From Rhizobium phaseoli (lineage in GTDB: Bacteria; Pseudomonadota; Alphaproteobacteria; Rhizobiales; Rhizobiaceae): a stretch of DNA of 64,000 bases. The translations under genes were made by a program, and so were the position numbers. The notes beneath the pieces are model-generated. The model was given only the letters and a program-made list of their open reading frames with translations. It made no database searches and was not told the DNA's origin. Location: NCBI RefSeq assembly GCF_003985125.1, contig NZ_ML133568.1:1-64000 (forward strand), read 5' to 3'. Below, in pieces: positions 53,471 through 63,100 of this stretch (the first letter of the stretch is position 1; the number at the start of each line of letters is the position of its first letter).

Positions 53471-54232
53471 ATGACAGAGGCATTCGATCCGCGCGCGCTC
53501 GCAGCCCGGCTTCACAATTTGCGCCAGGCCGGAAGACAGGAGGAAACCGGCACTTTCCCGCTGCCGGCCGATCTGCATCAGGCGATGGAGGCGCAGAATT
53601 TCCTGACTGCGGCCGACGGCATTTCCAGCAATGCCTGGAAGGTGACGGTTTCGCCGCAGGGTCAGGCGGTCACCGGTCCGCTGCATCCCTATGCCGAGGC
53701 CGTCTCGGGTGCTGATATTCCCTGGCATCCGGGCATGAAATTCGAGACCGAGATCGCCGTGCGTCTCGGCAAGGATCTGCCGGTCCGCACCGGCACTCCC
53801 TATAACCGCGCCGACGTGGTCGAGGCGATCTCCGCTGCCTATCTTGGCGCCGAGCTGCTGGTCAGTGCGGTCAGGGAAAGCGGCAGCGTCTCCTTCCTGC
53901 TGTTTACGTCAGACCGCCTCGGCAATAGCGGCTATGTGCTCGGCCCAGAGCTCGACAAAAGCGTGGTCGATACCGCCGGCGGCACGCCGCTCAAGGCCAC
54001 CCATGCCGGCCGCACGATCTATGATGCTCCGGCCCAGCATCCGAAGGGCGACGTTCTCACCTGGCTTGTCGATTATGCCAATGACGGCTTGCGGCCCGAG
54101 ACATCGCTGAAGGCCGGCGCGCTCATCACCACAGGCACGTTGAGCGGCGCGGTCGTCCTGACCGAACCCGGCGAGATCGACATCCTGTTCGGCGATGCCA
54201 GACTGAGCTTCTCGGTGTCAAAGGATGATTGA
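53471..54232 (+). CDS. 2-keto-4-pentenoate hydratase-like (FAH superfamily)
   Basis: A 253-residue protein of the MhpD/FAH superfamily. Segments: WKVTVSPQGQAVTGPLHPY, the metal-type GMKFETEIAVRLGKDL (Glu residues), EAISAAYLGAELLVS and ALITTGTLSGAVVLTEPGE. It would hydrate a 2-oxo-alkenoic acid or act as a decarboxylase/hydrolase. GAGGAGACAGC precedes the ATG at 53471. Stands alone after rhaK; substrate unknown. Confidence 0.8.
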   Translation: MTEAFDPRALAARLHNLRQAGRQEETGTFPLPADLHQAMEAQNFLTAADGISSNAWKVTVSPQGQAVTGPLHPYAEAVSGADIPWHPGMKFETEIAVRLGKDLPVRTGTPYNRADVVEAISAAYLGAELLVSAVRESGSVSFLLFTSDRLGNSGYVLGPELDKSVVDTAGGTPLKATHAGRTIYDAPAQHPKGDVLTWLVDYANDGLRPETSLKAGALITTGTLSGAVVLTEPGEIDILFGDARLSFSVSKDD

Positions 54233-54309
54233 ACGCTGGCCTACGCCGGCCGATTTCAACCCTATGCCGAAGCGTAAGTTGACAATTCCGGTTTAGTTTT
54301 GCAGGGAAA

Positions 54310-54327
54310 GGGAGGGCTCACCCTCCC
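54310..54327 (+). repeat. Leader hairpin of the orphan ATPase gene
   Basis: GGGAGGG-ctca-CCCTCCC, a perfect 7-bp stem in the 129-bp gap, 35 bp before the ATG at 54362. It may be the end of the previous transcript or a leader element. Confidence 0.4.
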
Positions 54328-54361
54328 GAGCCCGTTCGCAGCGCCGAACCTGGAGCAGACC

Positions 54362-55141
54362 ATGTCTTCGCCTTTCCTTGCCCTGTCGGCAATCGAATAC
54401 GCCCTGGGGCCAAAATCCATCCTGCATGGTATCGACCTGACGCTGGAGCAGGGCCGCATCTACGGTCTGGTGGGGCCGAACGGCTCAGGCAAGAGCACGC
54501 TCTTGAAGATCATCGCTCGCCAGGCCGCGCCGAAATCCGGCGCCATCGCCTTCGACGGCCGGGCGGCCGGTGATTGGGGTGCCCGCGAATTTGCCCGGCA
54601 CGTCGCTTACATGCCGCAATTCACGCCGGCGACCGACGGGATGACCGTGCGCGAACTCGTGTCGCTCGGTCGTTTTCCCTGGCACGGCACGCTCGGCCGC
54701 TTCAAAGCAACCGATCGCAACATGGTCGAGGAAGCGATCGCCCGCACCGAGCTCGAGGATTTTGCCGATCGTCTCGTCGCCAACATGTCCGGCGGCGAGC
54801 GTCAGCGCGCCTGGATCGCCATGATGCTCGCCCAGAACGCCCGCTGCCTGCTGCTCGACGAACCGACATCAGCACTCGACCTCGCCCATCAGGCAAGTGT
54901 CCTCTCGCTGGTCAAGGAACTCAGCCACGAACGCGGGCTGACCGTCGTCATCGTGCTGCACGATATCAACCTCGCCGCGCGCTACTGCGACGCAATCATC
55001 GCGCTCAACCGCGGCCGGATCACGGCCGAAGGCACGCCCGCTGAGATCATGCAGGCCGACAAGCTGCAGTCGATTTTCGGCGTCGGCATGGGCGTCTTTC
55101 CCCATCCGGTGCGAAACGAGCCGGTCAGCTATCTCTTATAG
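54362..55141 (+). CDS. Orphan iron-siderophore-type ABC ATPase (FecE/FhuC family)
   Basis: A 259-residue ATPase with Walker A GPNGSGKST, Q-loop MPQFTPATDGMTVRELVSLG, signature MSGGERQRAW and Walker B LLLDEPTSALDLAHQ, as in FecE/FhuC. CTGGAGCAGACC precedes the ATG. No permease or binding-protein gene adjoins it in the window, which is unusual for this family; it must serve partners elsewhere or be a relict. Confidence 0.85.
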   Translation: MSSPFLALSAIEYALGPKSILHGIDLTLEQGRIYGLVGPNGSGKSTLLKIIARQAAPKSGAIAFDGRAAGDWGAREFARHVAYMPQFTPATDGMTVRELVSLGRFPWHGTLGRFKATDRNMVEEAIARTELEDFADRLVANMSGGERQRAWIAMMLAQNARCLLLDEPTSALDLAHQASVLSLVKELSHERGLTVVIVLHDINLAARYCDAIIALNRGRITAEGTPAEIMQADKLQSIFGVGMGVFPHPVRNEPVSYLL

Positions 55142-55152
55142 GTTCTCGGCGT

Positions 55153-56034
55153 TTACGTCTTTTCCCGGAACATCTCGATAATGGCGGAGAAATCCCTGCC
55201 GCCATTGCCCTGTTTCTCGAACAGCGCGTAGAGCTGCGCCGCCTCGGCACCCATCGGCGTGGAGGCGCCGCTGGCCAGAGCCGCCTCCTGCGAGAGCTTC
55301 AGATCCTTCAGCATCAGCGCTGCGGCGAAACCCGGTTTGTAGCCGTTATTGGCGGGTGAGGTCGGCACCGGGCCCGGTACCGGGCAATAGGTATTGATCG
55401 ACCAGCACTGGCCCGATGAGGTCGAGGCGACGTCGAACAGCGCCTGATGCGAAAGGCCGAGCTTTTCGGCAAGCACGAAGGCTTCGCAGACGCCGACCAT
55501 CGAGATGCCGAGGATCATGTTGTTGCAGATCTTCGCCGCCTGGCCGGCCCCCGCCTCGCCGCAATGGACGATCTTCTTGCCCATCGCCTCGAGGATCGGC
55601 TTGCCCTTGAGGAAGGCCTCATCCGAGCCGCCGGCCATGAAGGTCAGCGTGCCGGCGCTCGCCCCGCCGGTGCCGCCGGAGACGGGTGCGTCGAGCGACA
55701 GGCAGCCTGCGGCCTTGGCCATTTCATGCGCCTTGCGGCTGCTCTCGACATCGATGGTGGAGCAATCGATGACCAGCGTGTCCTGCGCCGTCGACTGCAG
55801 GATGTCCGTCCAGGCCGTCAGCACATGCCTGCCCTGCGGCAGCATTGATATGACGATCTCCGCGTCCTTGACGGTCTGGCTGACATGGCTTGCGGGCTTG
55901 ACGCCGCTCGCCTCCGCCGCCTTCAGCACCGAAGCCGCGAGATCGAAACCGAGGACCTCGTGACCCGCCTTGACGAGATTGGCCGCCATCGGCCCGCCCA
56001 TGTTGCCAAGCCCGATGAATGCGATCCTTGCCAT
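55153..56034 (-). CDS. mmsB: 3-hydroxyisobutyrate dehydrogenase
   Basis: A 293-residue beta-hydroxyacid dehydrogenase. NAD motif FIGLGNMGGPMAANL (6-20), substrate-binding DAPVSGGTGGASAGTL, and the catalytic Lys in GAGQAAKICNNMILG. The C-terminal PVPTSPANNGYKPGF and MLKDLKLSQEAA match MmsB of valine catabolism. AGGAGAAGACC precedes the ATG. It is last of a liv-type transporter run, after the GMC gene (9-bp gap). Confidence 0.88.
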   Translation of the reverse strand: MARIAFIGLGNMGGPMAANLVKAGHEVLGFDLAASVLKAAEASGVKPASHVSQTVKDAEIVISMLPQGRHVLTAWTDILQSTAQDTLVIDCSTIDVESSRKAHEMAKAAGCLSLDAPVSGGTGGASAGTLTFMAGGSDEAFLKGKPILEAMGKKIVHCGEAGAGQAAKICNNMILGISMVGVCEAFVLAEKLGLSHQALFDVASTSSGQCWSINTYCPVPGPVPTSPANNGYKPGFAAALMLKDLKLSQEAALASGASTPMGAEAAQLYALFEKQGNGGRDFSAIIEMFREKT

Positions 56035-56043
56035 GGTCTTCTC

Positions 56044-57639
56044 CTATCGATTGTCTTCGAGGATCATCGCCGCCGCCTTTTCGGCGATCATGATCGTCGG
56101 CGAATTGGTGTTGCCCGAGGTGATCGACGGCATCACCGAAGCGTCGGCGATCCTCAGCTTGCCGAGCGCCCTGAATTTCAGCCGGGGATCGACGACGCTC
56201 TCCCTGTCGGCGCCCATGCGGCAGGTGCCAACGGGATGGAAGATCGTCGTGCCGATATCGCCCGCCGCCCGCTCCAGATCGGCCTCGGTCTGATAGCTGG
56301 GGCCGGGCTTGAACTCTTCCGGCCGGAACCTCGCAAAGGACGGCTGCGCGACGATCTTGCGTGTCAACCGTATCGAACGGACAGCTATGTCACGATCGCG
56401 CTGCGTCGAGAGGTACTTTGGGCTGATCGTCGGCTGCGCGGCAAAATCGGGGCTCGACAGATGCACCGAGCCGCGGCTTTCCGGCCTCAGATTGCACACG
56501 CTCGCGGTGATCGCCGGGAAGGGATGGACGGGGTCGCCGAATTTTTCGAGCGAGACCGGCTGCACGTGATACTGCAAATCCGGTGTCTCGCGGTCCGGAC
56601 CCGAGCGGGTAAAGATGCCGAGCTGGCTCGGCGCCATCGCCATTGGCCCGGAGCGGCGGACGAGATATTCAAGCCCGATCGCCGCCTTGCCGATCAGTTT
56701 CGTCGCCTTCTCGTTCAGCGTCGGAACGCCGGTCACCTTATAGGCCAGACGCAGTTGCAGATGGTCCTGCAGGTTCTCGCCGACACCCTTGGCCTCGGTG
56801 ATGACATCGATGCCCGCCCGCTGCAGCACCTCACCCCTGCCGATGCCCGAGAGTTCCAGGATATGCGGCGAGCCGATCGAACCGGCCGAAAGGATGGTTT
56901 CTCTGCCCGCATAGGCGCGTTTCGCCACGCCCTGGTGCTGGAATTCGACGCCAGTGACGGCCCCCTCCTCCACCAGCAGCCGCCGGACCTGCGCCTTGGT
57001 CAGCACGGTCAGGTTGGCGCGCTTGCGCGCCGGGCGCAGGAAGGCCTTCGAGGTGTTCCAGCGAATGCCGGAACGCTGGTTGACGTCGAAATAGCCGGAA
57101 CCCTCATTGCTGCCGCGATTGAAATCCACCGTCTCGGGAATGCCGGCTTCTCTCGCCGCCTGCTGGAAAGCGTCGAGCACGGCCCAGCGCACCCGCGCCT
57201 TTTCGATGCGCCATTCGCCGCCGGCGCCATGCATCTCGTCTTCGCCGCGATAAAAATCCTCGGACTTGCGGAAGAAGGGCAGGACGTCGTCCCAGCCCCA
57301 GCCGGCACAGCCCATCTGCCGCCAGAGATCGTAATCGCGCGCCTGGCCGCGCATATAGATCATGCCGTTGATCGACGAGCAGCCGCCGAGCACCTTGCCG
57401 CGGGGATAGCTCAGCGCCCTGCCGTTCAGTCCGGCCTCCGGCGCCGTGGTGAAACACCAGTCGGTGCGCGGATTGTTGATGCAATAGAGATAACCGACAG
57501 GGATATGAATCCAATGGTAATTGTCGCTGCCGCCGGCTTCGAGCAGCAGCACCCGGCTCCTGCCGTCGGCGGATAGACGATTGGCGAGTACGCAGCCGGC
57601 GCTGCCTGCCCCGATGATGATGTAGTCGTAACGATCCAT
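56044..57639 (-). CDS. GMC-family FAD oxidoreductase (choline-dehydrogenase-like)
   Basis: A 531-residue GMC oxidoreductase. FAD motif [17 protein letters not shown] (7-23), GMC signature 1 [20 protein letters not shown], signature 2 [15 protein letters not shown], and the C-terminal active site HPVGTCRMG and [15 protein letters not shown] (His/Asn pair). It oxidises primary or polyol-type alcohols to aldehydes. ATG at 57639; earlier frames run into the upstream hairpin. Between livM and mmsB, so its substrate is probably imported by this transporter. Confidence 0.9.
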   Translation of the reverse strand: MDRYDYIIIGAGSAGCVLANRLSADGRSRVLLLEAGGSDNYHWIHIPVGYLYCINNPRTDWCFTTAPEAGLNGRALSYPRGKVLGGCSSINGMIYMRGQARDYDLWRQMGCAGWGWDDVLPFFRKSEDFYRGEDEMHGAGGEWRIEKARVRWAVLDAFQQAAREAGIPETVDFNRGSNEGSGYFDVNQRSGIRWNTSKAFLRPARKRANLTVLTKAQVRRLLVEEGAVTGVEFQHQGVAKRAYAGRETILSAGSIGSPHILELSGIGRGEVLQRAGIDVITEAKGVGENLQDHLQLRLAYKVTGVPTLNEKATKLIGKAAIGLEYLVRRSGPMAMAPSQLGIFTRSGPDRETPDLQYHVQPVSLEKFGDPVHPFPAITASVCNLRPESRGSVHLSSPDFAAQPTISPKYLSTQRDRDIAVRSIRLTRKIVAQPSFARFRPEEFKPGPSYQTEADLERAAGDIGTTIFHPVGTCRMGADRESVVDPRLKFRALGKLRIADASVMPSITSGNTNSPTIMIAEKAAAMILEDNR

Positions 57640-57677
57640 GTGCGCCCTGCACGAAAATCCAGATGCTTGGCCACCCG

Positions 57678-57702
57678 CCTCTTCCCGCGCTGCGGGAAGA
57701 GG
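57678..57702 (-). repeat. Hairpin between livM and the GMC gene
   Basis: CCTCTTCCCGC-gct-GCGGGAAGAGG is a perfect 11-bp stem with a 3-nt loop, 15 bp after the livM stop. It is related in sequence to the RIME-type arms at 43.8 kb and may act as a partial terminator within the operon. Confidence 0.6.
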
Positions 57703-57716
57703 GAGACGGCCGCCCA

Positions 57717-58706
57717 TTAGCGGCGATAGACGAAGCCCAGCTTCCGCCCCAGCCGCGAAGCGTAGAATTCGCCGATGATGCCGCGGCGGAAGATCAGCAC
57801 GCAAACCATGAAGACGATGCCGGTGATGATCGTCACCGGGAATTCCGAGGTGGCGAGGTAGTTTTCCAGCGCCACCACCAGCCCGGCGCCGAAGAGCGGA
57901 CCGATCAGCGTGCCGATGCCGCCGAGCAGCGTCATCAGGATCACCTCGCCCGACATCTGCCAGGCGACGTCGGTCAGCGTCGCGAACTGAAAGACAATCG
58001 ATTTGACCGCGCCGGCGAGCCCCGCAAGTGCTGCCGACATGACGAAAGCGCCGAGCTTGTAGCGTGCGACGGAATATCCGAGCGAGATTGCCCGCTGCTC
58101 GTTCTCGCGGATCGATTTGAGGATCATGCCGAAAGGCGAATTGATGAAGCGCCAGATGATCAAGATACCGACGAGGAAAACGGCCAGCACGAAATAATAC
58201 ATGTTGGTCGAGTTGTTCAGGTCGATGAAACCGAAGAGATGGCCGCGCGGCACCGACTGGATGCCGTCCTCTCCCTCGGTAAACTCAGCCTGCAGGCAGA
58301 AGAAAAAGAACATCTGCGACAGCGCGAGCGTGATCATCGCAAAATAGATGCCCTGGCGGCGGATGGCGAAGAAGCCCATGACGAGGCCTAAAAAGGCCGC
58401 CCCAGCCACGCCGATCAGGATGCCGAGTTCCGGCGGCAGGCCCCATGATTTCACCGTATAGGCGGTGAAATAGGCCGCACCGCCGAAGAAGGTGGCGTGT
58501 CCGAAGGACAAGAGGCCGGTATAGCCGAGCAGCAGATTGAAGGCGCAGGCAAAAAGCGCGAAGCAGAGCAGCTTCATCAGGAAGATCGGATAGAAGAAGA
58601 AGGGCGCGAGCAGCAGCAGCAGCAGGCCTGCGAGCAGGAAGCCGGCCTGGACCGAGAGGGCGGTTCGACTCTTTTCCGTGCGGATGGTGTCGGTGATGTC
58701 AGCCAT
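57717..58706 (-). CDS. livM: Branched-chain-type ABC permease (LivM family)
   Basis: A 329-residue LivM-type permease with about 8-10 membrane segments. Family segments: [40 protein letters not shown] and [23 protein letters not shown] 58706 leaves a 1-bp gap to livH; ATG 58715 would overlap it. Symbol denotes family; the ligand may not be an amino acid. Confidence 0.9.
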   Translation of the reverse strand: MADITDTIRTEKSRTALSVQAGFLLAGLLLLLLAPFFFYPIFLMKLLCFALFACAFNLLLGYTGLLSFGHATFFGGAAYFTAYTVKSWGLPPELGILIGVAGAAFLGLVMGFFAIRRQGIYFAMITLALSQMFFFFCLQAEFTEGEDGIQSVPRGHLFGFIDLNNSTNMYYFVLAVFLVGILIIWRFINSPFGMILKSIRENEQRAISLGYSVARYKLGAFVMSAALAGLAGAVKSIVFQFATLTDVAWQMSGEVILMTLLGGIGTLIGPLFGAGLVVALENYLATSEFPVTIITGIVFMVCVLIFRRGIIGEFYASRLGRKLGFVYRR

Positions 58707-58707
58707 G

Positions 58708-59595
58708 TCAAGCATCCCGGCCGAAGAGGCCCGCGGGCCTGATGAGAAGCACGATCGCCATGATGACGAAGATCACGATGTTGGAGGCCTCGGGATAGAA
58801 GACCTTGGTCAGGCCCTCGGCGATGCCGAGCACATAGCCGGTGATGATCGCACCCATGATCGATCCCATGCCGCCGACCACGACGACGGCAAAGACGACG
58901 ATGATCATGTTCGAGCCCATCAGCGGCGAGACCTGGTAGATCGGCGCCGCCAGCACGCCGGCAAAGGCGGCGAGACCCGCGCCGAGCGCGTAGGTCAGCG
59001 TCAGCAGCACCGGCACGTTGACGCCGAAGACCTGCACCAGCACGGCATTTTCGGTGGCGGCCCTGAGATAGGCGCCGAGCTTGGTCTTTTCGATCAGCAG
59101 CCATGTGCCGAGGCAGATGACGAGCGAGACGACCACGACCCAGCCGCGATAGATCGGCAGGAACATGAAGCCGAGGTTCGCCCCGCCGGCAAGGGCCGCC
59201 GGCGTCGCATAAGGCTGGCCGGACGAGCCGTAGAGGTAGCGGAAGGTGCCTTCGACCGCGAGCGCCAGCCCGAAGGTGAAGAGCAGGCCGTAAAGCGGAT
59301 CGAGATCGTAGAGCCGGCGCAGGAACAGCCGCTCGATGATCGCCCCGGCAAAGCCGACGATGACGGGCGCCAGGATCAGCGACGGCCAGTAGCCGATGCC
59401 GGCATAGGTCAGCAGCAGATAGGCGACGAAGGCGCCGAGCATATATTGCGCGCCATGGGCAAAGTTGATCACCCGGAGCAGGCCGAAGATGATGGCGAGG
59501 CCGAGGCTGAGCAGCGCATAGAACGAGCCGTTGATCAGACCGATCAACAGCTGGCCGAGCAGCGCCTGCAGGGGAATGCCGAAGATCATCGTCAT
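58708..59595 (-). CDS. livH: Branched-chain-type ABC permease (LivH family)
   Basis: A 295-residue LivH-type permease. Segments: LLIGLINGSFYALLSLGLAI, RVINFAHGAQYMLGAF and FAVVVVGGMGSIMGAIITGY. GGGAGTATGACCAG precedes the ATG at 59595. Adjacent to livF with a 4-bp gap. Confidence 0.9.
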   Translation of the reverse strand: MTMIFGIPLQALLGQLLIGLINGSFYALLSLGLAIIFGLLRVINFAHGAQYMLGAFVAYLLLTYAGIGYWPSLILAPVIVGFAGAIIERLFLRRLYDLDPLYGLLFTFGLALAVEGTFRYLYGSSGQPYATPAALAGGANLGFMFLPIYRGWVVVVSLVICLGTWLLIEKTKLGAYLRAATENAVLVQVFGVNVPVLLTLTYALGAGLAAFAGVLAAPIYQVSPLMGSNMIIVVFAVVVVGGMGSIMGAIITGYVLGIAEGLTKVFYPEASNIVIFVIMAIVLLIRPAGLFGRDA

Positions 59596-59599
59596 CTGG

Positions 59600-60300
<701 letters not shown>

Positions 60301-60301
<1 letters not shown>

Positions 60302-61083
60302 CAATGCTCCTCCGTACCCATATAGGCGACGCGCACCCGCTCGTCCTGGCTGACCCTGGCATAATCGCCCTCGGCAAGAATCTCGCCGCGCTGCAGCACC
60401 GTCACCTGCTGGCAGATATTGGCGACGACGGAGAGATTGTGCTCGACCATCAGCACCGCCCGGTCGCGGGCGACATCACGGATGATCGCCGAGACGACGC
60501 CGACATCCTCCAGCCCCATGCCGGCCATCGGCTCGTCGAGCAGCAATACTTTCGGATCGAGCGCCAGCGTCGTGGCGATTTCCAGCACGCGCTTGCGGCC
60601 ATAGGAAAGGTCGGCGGCGATATGATCGCGCTCCTTGGACAGCCCGACGCTGGCAAGCAGCTGCTCGGCGCGCTCGTTCAGCCGGTCGAGCGCCGAAAGC
60701 CGCCGCCAGAACTGGGTGGAAAGATTGTTCGGCCGCTGCAGCGCCACCCGCACATTGTCGAGAACGGAGAGATGCGGGAAGACCGCCGAGATCTGGAAGG
60801 AGCGCACCAGCCCCATGCGCGCCACCTTGTCGGGCGGCGTGTGGGTGATGTCGGTGCCCATCAGGATGATCGTGCCCGCCGTCGGCTGCAGGAACTTCGT
60901 CAGCAGGTTGAAGACCGTCGTCTTGCCGGCGCCGTTCGGGCCGATCAGCGCATGCACGCTGGCGTCATGGACGTCGAGATCGACGTTCTTGACGGCCGTG
61001 AAGCCGCCGAAATCGCGGCGCAGGCCGCGGGCGGAGAGCACCACCCGCGGCTTTTCCTGCGTTTCAATCGCGGAAACCGCCAT
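60301..61083 (-). CDS. livG: Branched-chain-type ABC ATPase (LivG family)
   Basis: A 260-residue ATPase: Walker A GPNGAGKTT, MGLVRSFQISAVFPHLSVLD, a divergent signature LSYGRKRVLEIA (normal for LivG relatives of this type) and Walker B LLLDEPMAGMG. ATG at 61083, 5 bp after the livK stop, so tightly coupled. Confidence 0.93.
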
Positions 61084-61088
61084 TGCGC

Positions 61089-62294
61089 TTACTTCACCAG
61101 ATCGCAGCCGCTCTTGGCGGGATCGATATAGGCTTCCTTGCCGGGAATGGTGGCGAGAACGTTGAAGTAATCCCACGGCTCCTTGCTGTCGGCCGGCTTC
61201 TTGACCTGCAGCAGGTACATGTCGTGGATCATGCGGCCGTTGGCGCCGACCGTGCCGCCGCGGCCGAAGACGTCGTCGACGGGCATTTCATGCAGCGTTT
61301 TGGCGACGGCTTCCGTCTCGTCGGTGCCGGCCTTCTGCACCGCCTTCAGATATTGCGTCACTGCCGAATAGGTGCCGGTATGGATCATGTTCGGCATCTT
61401 GCCGGTGCGGGCGAAGAATTTCTTGGCGAAGGCGCGGCTTTCGTCGTCGCGGTTCCAGTAAAAACCTTCCGTCAGCGTCAGGCCCTGCGCCGCCTCAAGC
61501 CCGAGACCATGGACTTCGGCAAGCGTGAAGAGCAGCGCCGCCAGATGCTGGCCGCCCTGGGTGATGCCGAATTCGGCCGCCTGCTTGATGGCGTTCGAAG
61601 TATCGAGGCCGGCATTGGCAAGGCCGATCACCTTGGCGCCTGATGATTGCGCCTGCAGCAGGAAGGACGAGAAGTCCTGGGTCGACAGCGGATGGCGGAC
61701 GCCGCCGACGACCGTGCCGCCGCTCGCCTTGACATAGTCGGTGGTCTGCTGCTCCAGCGAATAGCCGAAGGCATAGTCGGCGGTCAGGAAGAACCAGCTA
61801 TCACCGCCCTGCTTGACCAGTGCGCCGCCGGTACCGACCGCGAGTGCATGTGTGTCATAGGCCCAGTGGAAGCCGTAAGGCGAGCAGGCCTTGCCGGTCA
61901 GATCCGTCGTCGCCGCACCGGTGACGATGTCGATCTTCTTCTTTTCCTTGGCGATCGCCTGCACCGCGAGCGCCACCGACGACGTCGTCAGTTCCATGAT
62001 CGCGTCCACCTGCTCGGTGTCGTACCATTGCCGGGCGATGTTGGAGGCGATATCCGGCTTGTTCTGGTGATCGGCATCGACGATCTCGACCGGAACGCCC
62101 AATACCTTGCCGCCGAAATCCTCGACCGCCATCTTGGCGGCCTCGACGGAAGACTTGCCGCCGAAATCGGCATAGACGCCCGATTGGTCGTTCAGAATGC
62201 CGATCTTGACCTTGCCGTCAGTCGCGCTCTGCGCGAGCACCGCTGTGCTGCTGGCGAGCAAAAATGCAACGGACGCGATGAGATTCTTTCGCAT
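61089..62294 (-). CDS. livK: Leu/Ile/Val-type periplasmic binding protein
   Basis: A 401-residue family-6 (Peripla_BP_6) binding protein with signal peptide MRKNLIASVAFLLASSTAVL, cleaved near AQS. Mature start VKIGILNDQSGVYADFGGKS is typical. This subgroup also binds amides, aromatic acids or other small organics, so the ligand is unknown. GGGAGGAGAGAAT precedes the ATG. First gene of the livKGFHM-GMC-mmsB run. Confidence 0.92.
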   Translation of the reverse strand: MRKNLIASVAFLLASSTAVLAQSATDGKVKIGILNDQSGVYADFGGKSSVEAAKMAVEDFGGKVLGVPVEIVDADHQNKPDIASNIARQWYDTEQVDAIMELTTSSVALAVQAIAKEKKKIDIVTGAATTDLTGKACSPYGFHWAYDTHALAVGTGGALVKQGGDSWFFLTADYAFGYSLEQQTTDYVKASGGTVVGGVRHPLSTQDFSSFLLQAQSSGAKVIGLANAGLDTSNAIKQAAEFGITQGGQHLAALLFTLAEVHGLGLEAAQGLTLTEGFYWNRDDESRAFAKKFFARTGKMPNMIHTGTYSAVTQYLKAVQKAGTDETEAVAKTLHEMPVDDVFGRGGTVGANGRMIHDMYLLQVKKPADSKEPWDYFNVLATIPGKEAYIDPAKSGCDLVK

Positions 62295-62341
62295 ATTCTC
62301 TCCTCCCAGAGATGAGCCGGATTACCGATCTGTTCAAATTT

Positions 62342-62371
62342 GGCCGGTCGCACTCCTCAGAACGACCGGCC
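62342..62371 (-). promoter_or_regulatory. Inverted repeat in the livK leader
   Basis: GGCCGGTCG-N12-CGACCGGCC is a perfect 9-bp inverted repeat 48-77 bp upstream of the livK ATG; it could be an operator or a leader stem. The rest of 62295-62626 is AT-rich promoter-like sequence with no gene seen. Confidence 0.45.
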
Positions 62372-62626
62372 CTCATCTTACGATCATGGAAATTCTCCCC
62401 TGAGGCAACGGGTGGTTTATAACTAATTCCAAACAGTATCTGTTCATTTTTGCACAGAAAGAGAGCTGCACAATGTCGATCCAAGCCCCAGGAAGCGCAA
62501 GAAGTGAGCGCTCAGCGGTAGAATTAGGGCAGTTTCGACGGTTGTGCAGGGATGGCGGCGTTAGACGAAGGACCAATCATCTATTGCTCCTTCGTCTCCG
62601 GCATATTGGCGCGTTTCAGCCTGCTA

Positions 62627-62866
62627 TTATTTCCATCGCGTCCCATTCTCGGCCGCGCAGCCATAGGGAGGCAAGGCACCGCTGAAGGTTTCCTTCAGCT
62701 TGGCGCAGCCCCAGGCATTCAGCGGTCCCGGCATGGATGTGTTGAGCGTGATGCCGACTTCGTCATAGGGGCTGTCGGTGTTGGTAACGTAACGATACCA
62801 GCGAAAACCGATGACGACGACGAACGCGATCGCGATCGTCAGCAGCAGGCGAACCAATTTTTTCAT
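62627..62866 (-). CDS. Small secreted or membrane-anchored hypothetical protein
   Basis: A 79-residue protein with an N-terminal hydrophobic segment (KKLVRLLLTIAIAFVVVIGF) after a lysine pair, then a polar part containing two Cys (NAWGCAKLKETF; PPYGCAAENG), which could form a disulfide outside the membrane. TTGAGGAACTATTG precedes the ATG at 62866. Function unknown. Confidence 0.7.
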   Translation of the reverse strand: MKKLVRLLLTIAIAFVVVIGFRWYRYVTNTDSPYDEVGITLNTSMPGPLNAWGCAKLKETFSGALPPYGCAAENGTRWK

Positions 62867-63100
62867 CAATAGTTCCTCAAAATACAAACGCGGCCGTGTA
62901 GCATTGGCGCATAGCGGCTGAAAGCATCCCCGCCGAGGCATCATCAATTTCTCGCGGGGCGTTGTCTCGAATTCACAAGGCCGGCCTTCACCGGCCCGCG
63001 ATTCCCATTCTTTACCTGATGTTAAAACATAAATAAAAACAATGAATTGTTTAAAAAGCGCAAGACCATGTTATGGGTTATTGCTTGTTGAACGAGAGAA

